DNA of 64,000 bases from Natronohydrobacter sp. (GTDB taxonomy: Bacteria; Pseudomonadota; Alphaproteobacteria; Rhodobacterales; Rhodobacteraceae). Positions 36,832 through 45,517 of the stretch are shown here, piece by piece (within the stretch, counting starts at the first letter, position 1; the number at the start of each line of letters is the position of its first letter). The DNA lies in the NCBI GenBank assembly GCA_030603695.1, contig JAUVXF010000013.1, positions 23,244 through 87,243 of the forward strand, written 5' to 3'. Below the pieces are notes generated by a model. That model did not search any database, had not been told where the DNA came from, and saw only the letters and a list, made by a program, of their open reading frames with translations. The position numbers were made by a program, and so were the translations under genes.

Positions 36832-38300
36832 CAGCTTTGCGCCTCCAGAGAGAGTGCCGCGCGCATTCCATGCGCAAGCATGCGTTCCAAGGCCCGCGTA
36901 ACAGCATCTTGCCAGATGGCGGAGGCAACCAGCGGTTGGGGGAATAGCCCCGGCAGGCCCTGCAATCGCGCCACGATATGTGGCGCATCTGACGGCAGAT
37001 CGCATAATGCGGCGGAAATCTGGGCCGCGCGCGGATCATGCAGCGGATAGGGCTGGCCCGCATCGTCACGGCCCAAGGCATAGCGCATCCAGCCTGCAAC
37101 GGCGAAGGCGAAAGGCTGGATATCCTGCCCGCGCTCCAAACAGGCCAGCGCGGGTGCAAGCAGGCGCTGGGGCAGTTTCTCTGTGCCGTCTTTGGCAATC
37201 TGGCGCGTTTCATGGGCGATAGCCGGGTTGGCGAAGCGCAGTGCCAAGGCTTCTGCATACTGGCCCAGATCAATGCCGGGCAGGGGCGGCAAAAGACTGG
37301 CTGCTGCGCGCAAATGGCGCTGCACAAGGCGCGCAAGATCAGGGCTTGCCATAACATCGCGCACCAAGGGATACCCCGCCAGAAAGCCGCAATAGGCCAG
37401 CATGGAATGTGCCCCGTTCAGCATGGTCAGCTTCATGCGTTCATAGGGGGCCACATCTTGCACAAAGATCGCATTGCCAGCGGCCCAATCGGGGCGGCCG
37501 AGCGGGAAATCATCCTCTATAATCCATTGATGGAACTCTTCGGTCTCTATCGCGGCAAGATCTGTGTGGCCTGTTTGCTGCGCTGCCTCTGCAAGGGTTT
37601 GGGATGTGGGGGCAGGGGTGATCCGGTCAACCATCGTGCAGGGAAAGGCAATCTCTGCCGCGATCCATGCCGCCAGATCGGGATCAAGGCGCGTGGCAAA
37701 ATCGATCAACGCGCTGCGCAGCAGGCGGCCATTTTCAGGCAGGTTGTCGCAGCTGAGAACGGTGAAGGGCGCAAGGCCGTGCTGGCGGCGGTGGCGCATT
37801 GCAGCCGCCAGCAATCCCAAAACCCCGCTTGGGTGTTCAGGATTGGCCAGATCGGCGGCAACAGCAGGGTGCGCCAAATCTGCCCCGCCGGTGGCCCGGT
37901 CAATCCCATAGCCGCGCTCGGTCACTGTCAGGCTGACAATGCGCGTTGCCGGAATGCAAAGCGCGGCCAATGTGGCGGCAGGGTCTGCGGCAATGACCTG
38001 CCCAACCGCACCGATCACGCGCGCTGTGCTGCCAGTCGCCGCGCGGGTTACAAGCGTATAGCGCCCGTCTTGGGCGCCAAGCGTTTGCGCCAGGGCGCTA
38101 TCGCGCAGCGCCACCGCGCAGATGCGCCAATCGCCGCCCGAAGCGGCCAGCGCCTGATCCGTATATGCGCCAAGATGGGCGCGAAAAAACGCTCCTGCGC
38201 CAATATGGACGATCCCTGTGCCATGGTTCTCTGGCACATAGGCCGGGGGCAGGGCAGGGCCGCTGATCTGGCTGGTGGCCCCAAGTCTGGGCAGTGTCAC
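36831..38300 (-). CDS. uxuB: Fructuronate reductase (mannitol dehydrogenase family, UxuB)
   Basis: This enzyme interconverts D-fructuronate and D-mannonate with NAD(H). The 489-residue long-chain dehydrogenase has the N-terminal cofactor motif IVHIGAGAFFRAHLG and the family active-site segment KLTMLNGAHSML (Lys...Asn..His). The GTG start at 38300 overlaps the uxuA stop as GTGA; longer in-frame extensions run deep into uxuA and are rejected. kdgK follows with a one-base overlap. The orientation is uxuA-uxuB-kdgK, minus strand. Confidence 0.9.
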   Translation of the reverse strand: MTLPRLGATSQISGPALPPAYVPENHGTGIVHIGAGAFFRAHLGAYTDQALAASGGDWRICAVALRDSALAQTLGAQDGRYTLVTRAATGSTARVIGAVGQVIAADPAATLAALCIPATRIVSLTVTERGYGIDRATGGADLAHPAVAADLANPEHPSGVLGLLAAAMRHRRQHGLAPFTVLSCDNLPENGRLLRSALIDFATRLDPDLAAWIAAEIAFPCTMVDRITPAPTSQTLAEAAQQTGHTDLAAIETEEFHQWIIEDDFPLGRPDWAAGNAIFVQDVAPYERMKLTMLNGAHSMLAYCGFLAGYPLVRDVMASPDLARLVQRHLRAAASLLPPLPGIDLGQYAEALALRFANPAIAHETRQIAKDGTEKLPQRLLAPALACLERGQDIQPFAFAVAGWMRYALGRDDAGQPYPLHDPRAAQISAALCDLPSDAPHIVARLQGLPGLFPQPLVASAIWQDAVTRALERMLAHGMRAALSLEAQS

Positions 38301-39514
38301 AGGCTCAATCCTTCCACCGGATGCGCAAGCGCTGTCATGATGCCGCGCAATTCCGCCAGCCCCTTGAGCCGCCCGATGGATGGATAGCCGGGCTGTGCCT
38401 TGCGTCCAAGATCGTCCAGAATATCCTGACCATGGTCTGGGCGCATGGGAATGTTGCAATCGCTGCGCCCTGCGGTGCGCCTGCGTGCCTCTTCGCGCAG
38501 CACTGCCGCGATAAACGCCACCATATCAGTGCCGCCGCCCAGATGCTCTGCCTCATAAAAACTGCCAGAGATCGCCTCGGTTTCGCGTGCGACATTGCGC
38601 ATATGCAGGAAATGCACCCGCGCGCCCAGCCTGTCCATCATGCCGGGAATATCATTGTCAGGCCGCGCCCCCAGAGAGCCAGAGCATAGGGTGATCCCAT
38701 TCGCGGGCAGATCAACGGCTTGCATGATGGCCTGATAATCGGCCTCTGTGGACATGATGCGCGGCAGGCCCATCAGGGGAAAGGGCGGATCATCGGGGTG
38801 GCAGCACAGCCGCATTCCAAGGCTTTGCGCAACTGGCGCCACTTCCGACAAAAAATCGATCAGATTTTGGCGCAGGCGTTCGGCGGTGATATGGCGATAT
38901 TCGGCCAGATGCCCGCGCACATCATCAAGTGTGAAATTCTCTGCCGCGCCGGGCAGGCCGAAGACGATATTGCGCGCAAGTGCCGCGCGCATGTCTTCTG
39001 TCATGCGGGCCGCGCGTTGGCTGGCTGCATCTGCAATTGCTGCGGGATAGTCCGCCGCCGCGCCGGGGCGGGCGAGAATGTGAATGTCAAAGGCTGCAAA
39101 ATCGGTATGGTCGTAGCGCATGCAGGTAGCCCCATTGGGCAAACGCCATGCAAGATCGGTGCGTGTCCAGTCCAGAACCGGCATGAAGTTGTAGCAGATC
39201 ACCTCTATCCCGGCCGCATGAAGGTTGTGCAGGGAGTGTTTGTAATTGCTGATATGGCTGCGCCAATCGCCTTTCTGTTTCTTGATATCTTCTGAAACCG
39301 GCAGGCTTTCGACCACTTCCCACGCAAGGCCAGAGGCAGAGCCATCGCGCATGCGCGAAATCTCGGATTGGCGGCGCGTGATTTCTGCACTGCTCCAGAT
39401 TTCGCCTGTCGGGACATGGTGCAGCGCAGAGACAACGCCCTCAACACCCGCTTGCAGCATGTCATCAATAGAAACCAGATCTTTTGGCCCAAACCATCGC
39501 CATGTCTGACGCAT
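38297..39514 (-). CDS. uxuA: Mannonate dehydratase (UxuA)
   Basis: This enzyme dehydrates D-mannonate to 2-keto-3-deoxygluconate. The 405-residue TIM-barrel metalloenzyme starts MRQTWRWFGPKD, typical of UxuA, and contains LCCHPDDPP and FLHMRNV plus MRPDHGQDI, which hold the metal-binding Cys, His and Asp residues. A GAGGAG ribosome-binding site precedes the ATG at 39514. It is the first gene of the minus-strand uronate unit and faces the GntR regulator across a 116-bp divergent promoter region. Confidence 0.95.
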   Translation of the reverse strand: MRQTWRWFGPKDLVSIDDMLQAGVEGVVSALHHVPTGEIWSSAEITRRQSEISRMRDGSASGLAWEVVESLPVSEDIKKQKGDWRSHISNYKHSLHNLHAAGIEVICYNFMPVLDWTRTDLAWRLPNGATCMRYDHTDFAAFDIHILARPGAAADYPAAIADAASQRAARMTEDMRAALARNIVFGLPGAAENFTLDDVRGHLAEYRHITAERLRQNLIDFLSEVAPVAQSLGMRLCCHPDDPPFPLMGLPRIMSTEADYQAIMQAVDLPANGITLCSGSLGARPDNDIPGMMDRLGARVHFLHMRNVARETEAISGSFYEAEHLGGGTDMVAFIAAVLREEARRRTAGRSDCNIPMRPDHGQDILDDLGRKAQPGYPSIGRLKGLAELRGIMTALAHPVEGLSL

Positions 39515-39585
39515 GAAAATCTCCTCTCGACGAACGCGCAGTGTTTTAACTTGTTTTCTTATACCACTTTCAATTTTGTTGACTA

Positions 39586-39609
39586 GTATGGAAGTATGAT
39601 TGTATGGAA
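39586..39609. promoter_or_regulatory. Three tandem 8-bp repeats in the uxuA/gntR divergent promoter
   Basis: GTATGGAA, GTATGATT and GTATGGAA run head to tail at 39586-39593, 39594-39601 and 39602-39609, just upstream of the GntR start at 39631. They may be regulator half-sites at 8-bp spacing. Nearby TTGACT (39579-39584) may be a -35 element. Confidence 0.5.
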
Positions 39610-39630
39610 GATTCTCAGGGAGGCAGGCCG

Positions 39631-40344
39631 ATGATCCAAAGCGCCGCGCATACGATAGAGCTATCGCAGGAAACAGCCGTTGGCCCGCAGGTGCACCGGC
39701 TGTTGCGCGATCGCATTGTGCGCGGTGATCTGATGCCGGGAACGCGCATTTCCGAAACCGAAGTGGCGGCAGAGTTTTCGGTCAGTCGCCAGCCCGTGCG
39801 CGAGGCATTCATCAAGTTGGCCGAAGAAAACCTGCTGGAAATCCGCCCGCAGCGCGGAACTTTCGTGCGCCGTATTTCCATGCCGGCCGTTTTATCGGCC
39901 CAGTTTGTGCGCGAAGCGGTCGAGGCCGATATCGTGCAAGCGCTGGCCGCTGCCCCGCCTGCCGGGCTGCTGGTGCGGTTGGGAAATCTGCTGGAACAGC
40001 AAAAAGCCGCCGCTGAAAACCCCGATCCCACAGATTTCGTCGCGCTGGATGAAGCTTTTCACCGTCAATTGGCCGAAGCGTTGGAGCAAGGGGCGGCGGC
40101 CGATATTCTGGAAGGGCTGAAAATACAGATGAACCGTGTGCGCCATCTGACGGCGCGCCAATTCTCGCGCCAGAAAGTTATCGCACAACATGGCGCCATC
40201 ATCGAGGCAATTCGCGCGCAAGATGCAGTGCAGGCAAGCGCCGTAATGCGCACGCATTTGCGCGAGATTCTCAATGACCTTCCGGCCATCGTGGCTGCGA
40301 TGCCGGAATGTTTTGACCAGACGACCCGAAAACCGTCCGCATAA
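39631..40344 (+). CDS. GntR family regulator, FadR/FCD subfamily (UxuR/ExuR-like role)
   Basis: The protein has 237 residues. The N-terminal winged helix shows PGTRISETEVAAEFSVSRQPVREAFIKLAEENLLEIRPQRGTFV in pieces of the standard pattern, and the C-terminal all-helical FCD domain holds metal- or ligand-binding His residues (DEAFHRQLAEA, QHGAIIEAI). The ATG at 39631 has AGGGAGG upstream; another at 39604 lies inside the tandem repeats and is rejected. It is divergent from uxuA-uxuB-kdgK and just ahead of a TRAP transporter, so it likely controls both in response to a uronate or aldonate. Confidence 0.9.
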   Translation: MIQSAAHTIELSQETAVGPQVHRLLRDRIVRGDLMPGTRISETEVAAEFSVSRQPVREAFIKLAEENLLEIRPQRGTFVRRISMPAVLSAQFVREAVEADIVQALAAAPPAGLLVRLGNLLEQQKAAAENPDPTDFVALDEAFHRQLAEALEQGAAADILEGLKIQMNRVRHLTARQFSRQKVIAQHGAIIEAIRAQDAVQASAVMRTHLREILNDLPAIVAAMPECFDQTTRKPSA

Positions 40345-40359
40345 ATACAGGAGGAAACT

Positions 40360-41337
40360 ATGCTGACAGGACTTACTTTGAAGAAACTGCTTCTGGCCGG
40401 GATCGCCGCGCCTTTGTTGGCCTTTCCTGCCATGGCGCAGGATGTCACGCTCAAGTTGGGCCATCTGGCCAATGAAGATAACCCTTGGCACAAAGCTGCC
40501 GTCAAGTTTGGCGAAGAGCTGTCTGCCCTGACAGATGGCCGAATTGCAGTCGAAGTCTTCCCCAATGAATCGCTGGGCCGCGAGATGGATTTGATCAACG
40601 GCATGCAGCTTGGCACCGCCGATATGACGATCACAGGCGAAAGCTTGCAAAACTGGGCGCCTCTGGCGGCTCTTTTGGCAGTTCCCTATGCCTATACGTC
40701 GCTGGAGCATATGGACGAGGTGGCCTCTGGCGAGATTGGCGACATGATCGAAGCGCAGATCATCGAAAATGCGCAGGTGCGCCCGATTGCCTATTTTGCC
40801 CGCGGCCCGCGCAATCTGACATCGAACCGCCCCATTACGTCGCCCGATGAACTGGGCGGGTTGAAACTGCGCGTGCCCAATGTGCCGTTGTTTGTGAATG
40901 TCTGGCAGGCCTTGGGGGCAGCGCCTACGCCAATGGCGTTCTCAGAGGTGTTCACCTCGCTTCAGAACGGCACGATTGATGCGCAAGAAAACCCCCTTGC
41001 GCTGATTAAATCCGCCAGTTTCAATGAAGTGCAAGCTTATGTTAATCTGACAGAGCATGTGCGTTCCTGGATTTACCTGACCATTTCTGAAATGACATGG
41101 GACAGCCTGTCAGAAGCGGATCAGGCCGCAGTGATGGAAGCTGCCGCGCGGGCGCAGGCCTATGAACGTGAATTGTTCACCGCGGATGAAGTTGCGCTGG
41201 CAACAGAGCTTGCAGAGAAAGGCATGACATTTGTCGAGGTGGATGCAGCCGCTTTCGCTGCTGCCGCGCAAGATGCAGTGCTGGCAAATGTAAGCGAGGA
41301 AATCCGCCCCATCGTGGAAGAGCTGTTCGCCCGCTAG
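40360..41337 (+). CDS. TRAP transporter periplasmic binding protein (DctP family)
   Basis: This is a 325-residue periplasmic solute receptor with a Sec signal ending at AMAQ. Family features are KLGHLANEDNPWHKAA, VFPNESLGREMDLINGMQLGTADM and the carboxylate-binding Arg region LGGLKLRVPNVPLF with NGTIDAQENPLA. It delivers a carboxylated solute to DctQM. The uxuAB-kdgK genes and the regulator alongside suggest glucuronate, mannonate or a related hexuronate or aldonate. AGGAGGA precedes the start. A strong hairpin with T5 follows the stop. Confidence 0.92.
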   Translation: MLTGLTLKKLLLAGIAAPLLAFPAMAQDVTLKLGHLANEDNPWHKAAVKFGEELSALTDGRIAVEVFPNESLGREMDLINGMQLGTADMTITGESLQNWAPLAALLAVPYAYTSLEHMDEVASGEIGDMIEAQIIENAQVRPIAYFARGPRNLTSNRPITSPDELGGLKLRVPNVPLFVNVWQALGAAPTPMAFSEVFTSLQNGTIDAQENPLALIKSASFNEVQAYVNLTEHVRSWIYLTISEMTWDSLSEADQAAVMEAAARAQAYERELFTADEVALATELAEKGMTFVEVDAAAFAAAAQDAVLANVSEEIRPIVEELFAR

Positions 41338-41351
41338 GTGATGTTGCACAA

Positions 41352-41382
41352 GCCGGGGCTTGCAAAAAGCCCCGGCCTTTTT
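41352..41382 (+). terminator. Hairpin with T5 between TRAP dctP and dctQ (attenuator)
   Basis: GCCGGGGC (41352-41359) pairs with GCCCCGGC (41369-41376), followed by CTTTTT. It is a good intrinsic terminator shape placed inside the operon, which would favour the binding protein over the membrane subunits. Confidence 0.75.
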
Positions 41383-41398
41383 ATGGGAGAATGCAGGG

Positions 41399-41914
41399 AT
41401 GGCCCTTGTCCTAGCCACTGTGACAGCCTGGATTGTTGGCCTGCTTCGCATTGCGACAGGTCTTGCCTTCGTGGTGCTGATGGGTGCGGTTCTGGTGCAG
41501 GTGTTCGGGCGCAGTGTGATCGGGGCCTCTCCGGTCTGGACAGAAGAACTGGCACGGTTTGCGCTGCTGTATCTGGCAGGGTTTGGGGCGGGTCTGGCCA
41601 TTCTGTCGGGCGATCTGGTGAATGTGGATCTGATTGCAGAATCGCTGCCCAAGCCCATGCCTTTCATTTTGCGGCTCTTTGCGGCGGCCACGACCTTTGC
41701 CTTTGCCGCACTGCTGATCGGGCCAGCGTGGCGGTATGTCTCTATTGGACTGCGCCAAACCTCGCCCGCCTTGGGCGTGCGGATGGATTATATTCATTTC
41801 TCGGTCATGGCCCTGCTGCTCAGCCTTGGGCTGTTTGCGGCGCTGCGGGTGATTGGCATGCTTGCGGGCACAACAGATGGTTTGCCTGAAACCAGACCGG
41901 AGTCTGACACATGA
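41399..41914 (+). CDS. TRAP transporter small permease (DctQ family)
   Basis: This 171-residue membrane subunit has four hydrophobic helices, with the family phrase SPVWTEELARFALLYLAGFGAG between helices two and three. It couples the receptor to the large permease. The ATG at 41399 is used because an in-frame codon at 41360 falls within the attenuator hairpin. The end overlaps dctM by 4 bp (ATGA). Confidence 0.9.
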   Translation: MALVLATVTAWIVGLLRIATGLAFVVLMGAVLVQVFGRSVIGASPVWTEELARFALLYLAGFGAGLAILSGDLVNVDLIAESLPKPMPFILRLFAAATTFAFAALLIGPAWRYVSIGLRQTSPALGVRMDYIHFSVMALLLSLGLFAALRVIGMLAGTTDGLPETRPESDT

Positions 41915-43188
41915 ATCTTGCCATCCTGTTGGGTGTGTTTTTGCTGGGCCTTGCGGCAGGCGTACCCGTTGCCATTACTTTGGGCGTGGCCTCTCTCGCT
42001 TATCTCTATGTCGCGGGTATTCCCTTTGTCGTCATCCCGCAGAAAATGTATGCGGGCATTGATATCTTTGTTTTGCTGTGCATTCCGGGCTTTATTCTGG
42101 CCGGGAATCTGATGAATTCGGGCGGAATAACAACGCGCATCATCCGCTTTGCACAGGCGCTTGTCGGCTGGATGCGCGGCGGGCTGGGAATGACGAATGT
42201 GGCGTCTTCCATGCTGTTTGGCGGGGTGTCGGGAACGGCGGTTGCAGATGCGGCCTCTATTGGCGGCATGATGATACCGGGCATGAAGAAAGCGGGCTAT
42301 CCTGCTGATTTTTCTGCCGCTGTTACAGCTGCTTCCTCTACTGTCGGGCCAATCATTCCGCCTTCTGTGCCCATGATCATCGTGGGGTCTTTGTCGGGTA
42401 TCTCTGTCGGGAAAATGTTTATCGCAGGCGCAATCCCCGGCATTCTGATGGGGGTGGCCATGATGGTGACGACCTATATCCTGGCCATCCGCCGCGGCTA
42501 TCCCCGGCAGGAATGGCAGGGCATGGGGGAATTGGGGCGCTCTTTCATCGGGGCATTCTGGGCGCTTGCGATGACGGCGCTGATTGTGGTTGGTCTGCTG
42601 TCTGGGCTTGCCACGCCCACAGAGACTGCGGTTGTCGCCTCTGTCTATGCCTTTCTGGTTGGGGCTTTCGTTTATCGGGACTTGCCGTTGCGCAAAGTTC
42701 CCAAGATCATCATTGATTCCGCCATCACCTCGGCGGCCATTCTGGTGCTGATTGGCACGGCAAATGTCTTTGGCTGGATTTTGGTGTCAGAGCGCATTCC
42801 GCAAGCGATTGCAGGCTGGGTGCTGTCCTATACGGATAACCGGCTTGTGGTGATCTTGTTGATCAATCTGGTGCTTCTGTTTGTGGGCATGTTCATGGAA
42901 ACAATCGCCGCGCTGATCATCCTCTTTGTGCCTTTGCTGACATTGGCCACCAGCGTTGGGATTGATCCGCTGCATTTTGCGGTCTTTGCCGTGCTCAACC
43001 TGATGATCGGGCTGACAACCCCGCCTGTGGGCGTGTGCCTGTTTGTTTGCGCCAATATCGCCCGGCTGCCGCTGGCCCCTGTGGTGCGGGCAATCATGCC
43101 GTTTTTGCTGTGCAATATCTGTGTGTTGCTGCTTGTCTCTTATATTCCGGCCATTTCCACATGGTTGCCCAACCTTATCGCGAATTGA
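41911..43188 (+). CDS. TRAP transporter large permease (DctM family)
   Basis: This is a 425-residue sodium-coupled permease with about 12 helices. Recognisable are the N-terminal LGVFLLGLAAGVPVAITLG, the GMTNVASSMLFGGVSGTAVADAASIG stretch, and STVGPIIPPSVPMII with the family Pro-rich hairpin. It works with the DctP and DctQ proteins directly upstream. An idonate-type dehydrogenase starts 8 bp downstream, tying transport to sugar-acid oxidation. Confidence 0.94.
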   Translation: MNLAILLGVFLLGLAAGVPVAITLGVASLAYLYVAGIPFVVIPQKMYAGIDIFVLLCIPGFILAGNLMNSGGITTRIIRFAQALVGWMRGGLGMTNVASSMLFGGVSGTAVADAASIGGMMIPGMKKAGYPADFSAAVTAASSTVGPIIPPSVPMIIVGSLSGISVGKMFIAGAIPGILMGVAMMVTTYILAIRRGYPRQEWQGMGELGRSFIGAFWALAMTALIVVGLLSGLATPTETAVVASVYAFLVGAFVYRDLPLRKVPKIIIDSAITSAAILVLIGTANVFGWILVSERIPQAIAGWVLSYTDNRLVVILLINLVLLFVGMFMETIAALIILFVPLLTLATSVGIDPLHFAVFAVLNLMIGLTTPPVGVCLFVCANIARLPLAPVVRAIMPFLLCNICVLLLVSYIPAISTWLPNLIAN

Positions 43189-43196
43189 GGATCGCC

Positions 43197-44228
43197 ATGA
43201 CCAAAGCCTGCCGATTGCACGGCAAACATGATCTGCGCGTGGAAGATGTGCCACTTGCCAATCCCGGCCCCGGCGAAGTGCTGGTGCGTATGGGCGCGGG
43301 CGGGATTTGTGGCTCTGATTTGCATTACTACCAAGATGGCGGCTTTGGCCCAATCCGTGTGCAAGAGCCGATTATTCTGGGCCATGAAGCCTCTGGCACG
43401 ATAGAGGCCGTGGGCGAAGGCGTCGGGTTGCGCATTGGTCAGAAAGTGGCGCTGAACCCGTCGCGCCCCTGTCTGGAGTGCGCCTATTGCGTGCAAGACC
43501 TGTTTCAGCATTGTCTGAAGATGCGTTTCAATGGCTCTGCGCTGCGCCTGCCGCATGAACAGGGGTTTTTCCGAGAGCGCATGATCGTAGGTGTTGCGCA
43601 ATGCGTGCCCGTGCCGGATGCCACCCCGCTGGCGCATGCGGCCTGTGCCGAACCCTTGGCCGTGTGCCTGCATGCGCTTGCCCAAGCCCCGGAATTGGCG
43701 GGGCGCAAGGTGCTGGTCACAGGCTCTGGCCCCATTGGCGTGCTGTGCGTGGCATTGGCCCGGCGCGCGGGCGCGGCAGAGATTGTGGTCACGGATTTGC
43801 ACGATCTGCCTTTGCGCGTGGCGCAGCAGATGGGCGCGACAGGTGTGATAAACGTGGCCGATACCCCACAGGCGCTTGCGAAATATGAAGCGGATAAAGG
43901 GTATTTCGATGTTACGTTTGAATGCTCTGCGGCAGCACCCGCATTGCGCGCAGCCATTGCATGCACAGGCCCGCGGGGCAGCATCATTCAGCTTGGTGTG
44001 GCTGGTGATCTGGCAATTCCCATCAATCTGCTGGTGGGCAAAGAGATACGATTGATCGGAACCCACCGCTTTCATGGGGAATATGCGCAGGCTGTGGCCC
44101 TTATCGTGGCAGGCGCGATTGATGTGGCGCCCATGATTTCAGCCAGCCTGCCGCTGGAGAACGCGCGCGATGCGTTGGATATGGCCGGGGATCGCACGCG
44201 TGCTGTCAAAGTTCAGATCACGTTCTAA
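43197..44228 (+). CDS. Zinc-dependent MDR dehydrogenase, L-idonate 5-dehydrogenase-like
   Basis: This is a 343-residue medium-chain dehydrogenase. The catalytic zinc site (GGICGSDLHYY, LGHEASGTIE) and the full structural zinc lobe (CLECAYCVQDLFQHC) are intact, unlike the relative at 27086-28087. Rossmann motif VTGSGPIGVLCVAL is at mid-length. The HYYQDGGFGPIRVQEP wording is typical of L-idonate dehydrogenases, which oxidise idonate to 5-ketogluconate. It follows dctM by 8 bp in the hexuronate operon and may act on L-idonate, L-gulonate or a similar aldonate. Confidence 0.87.
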   Translation: MTKACRLHGKHDLRVEDVPLANPGPGEVLVRMGAGGICGSDLHYYQDGGFGPIRVQEPIILGHEASGTIEAVGEGVGLRIGQKVALNPSRPCLECAYCVQDLFQHCLKMRFNGSALRLPHEQGFFRERMIVGVAQCVPVPDATPLAHAACAEPLAVCLHALAQAPELAGRKVLVTGSGPIGVLCVALARRAGAAEIVVTDLHDLPLRVAQQMGATGVINVADTPQALAKYEADKGYFDVTFECSAAAPALRAAIACTGPRGSIIQLGVAGDLAIPINLLVGKEIRLIGTHRFHGEYAQAVALIVAGAIDVAPMISASLPLENARDALDMAGDRTRAVKVQITF

Positions 44229-44231
44229 GCT

Positions 44232-45437
44232 ATGGCTATTGTTACAGAAATAGCCGATCTTAAACCACTTTACCGTGCCCGCGTGCCGCGCATGTTTCAT
44301 GATTATGTCGAGGTTGGTGCCTGGACATGGCAGACATTTCAGGAAAACAGCGCCGATTTTCGGCGCCTGTATTTCCGTCAGCGCGTGGCCGTGGATATTT
44401 CCGAACGCAGTCTTGCCAGCACGATGATTGGCCAGCCTGTGACAATGCCTGTTGCCCTTGCACCTGTTGGCCTGTTGGGCATGCAGCACCCGGATGGAGA
44501 GATTCATGCCGCCCGTGCCGCGCGCGATTTCGGGGTTCCGTTCACGCTGTCGACAATGTCCATGTGCTCGTTGGAGGATGTGGCACAAGCCACTGATGCG
44601 CCTTTCTGGTTTCAGCTTTACACTCTGCGCGATGAAGAGTTTTTGCGCAATATTCTGGCGCGCGCCAAGGCGGCAGGGGTTTCGGCGCTGGTATTGACGC
44701 TGGATTTGCAGATCCAAGGCCAGCGCCATCTGGATTTGAAAAACCAGATGACAGCGCCGCCGCGTCTGACCTTGCGCAACCTGATCAACATTGCCAGCCG
44801 CCCTGCATGGGCACTGGGAATGCTGGGCACAAAACGGCGCAGCTTTGGCAATATCGTGGGCCATGCGCGAGGGGTGGAGACACTTGGCGATCTGATGGAG
44901 TGGACAGGCCGCCAGTTTGATACCCGGCTGGACTGGGCGCGCGTGGCTGAAATTCGCAGGCTGTGGGATGGGCCATTGATCCTGAAAGGCATTAATGATC
45001 CCGAAGATGCACGCCGCGCGCTGCTGGTCGGGGCTGATGCCATGATCGTATCAAACCATGGCGGGCGACAATTGGATGGTGCTGTCTCTACCATCCGCAT
45101 GCTGCCGCATATTCTGGATGCGGTGGGAGGCCGGATAGAGGTGCATCTGGATTCCGGCATAAGGTCTGGGCAGGATGTGCTGAAGGCTTTGGGCTTGGGC
45201 GCAAGAGGAACCTATATCGGGCGTGCCTACACCTATGGGCTGGGGGCGATGGGGCAGCAAGGTGTTTCCACCGTGCTGGAGATGATCCGCCGCGAGATGG
45301 ATCTTACGCTTGCGCTGTGTGGCGAGCGTGACATCCTGAATTTCAGCGCTTCAAACCTTCTGTCTGACCCGGATTTTCTGGCGATCGGCGCTTTGCGCGC
45401 GGCGTGTTTGCCTGCAACCCAGACCTCAATCGCCTAA
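44232..45437 (+). CDS. FMN-dependent alpha-hydroxy-acid oxidase/dehydrogenase (LldD-like)
   Basis: This is a 401-residue TIM-barrel flavoenzyme. The FMN region APVGLLGMQHPDGE, the Tyr-containing WFQLYTLRD, and the catalytic His-Arg segment VSNHGGRQLDG are present, as is HLDSGIRSGQDVLKALGLGA for the FMN phosphate. The family oxidises L-lactate, glycolate, mandelate or longer 2-hydroxyacids. It lies 3 bp after the idonate-type dehydrogenase in the uronate operon, so an aldonate or a C2-C3 hydroxyacid product is possible; the substrate cannot be read. Confidence 0.9.
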   Translation: MAIVTEIADLKPLYRARVPRMFHDYVEVGAWTWQTFQENSADFRRLYFRQRVAVDISERSLASTMIGQPVTMPVALAPVGLLGMQHPDGEIHAARAARDFGVPFTLSTMSMCSLEDVAQATDAPFWFQLYTLRDEEFLRNILARAKAAGVSALVLTLDLQIQGQRHLDLKNQMTAPPRLTLRNLINIASRPAWALGMLGTKRRSFGNIVGHARGVETLGDLMEWTGRQFDTRLDWARVAEIRRLWDGPLILKGINDPEDARRALLVGADAMIVSNHGGRQLDGAVSTIRMLPHILDAVGGRIEVHLDSGIRSGQDVLKALGLGARGTYIGRAYTYGLGAMGQQGVSTVLEMIRREMDLTLALCGERDILNFSASNLLSDPDFLAIGALRAACLPATQTSIA

Positions 45438-45517
45438 AACAGCGCCACTGGACATCCGGCCTTTTCTGCCGCCTTTCGCGCGCTACCTTTGTGCCATCTC
45501 TCAGCGAAAGGTGCGCC

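Noticed and set aside
35938..39514. Gene decay in the uronate unit because of overlapping stops and starts
   Set aside because: The overlaps are TGATG and GTGA coupling; all three enzymes keep full length and active-site motifs.
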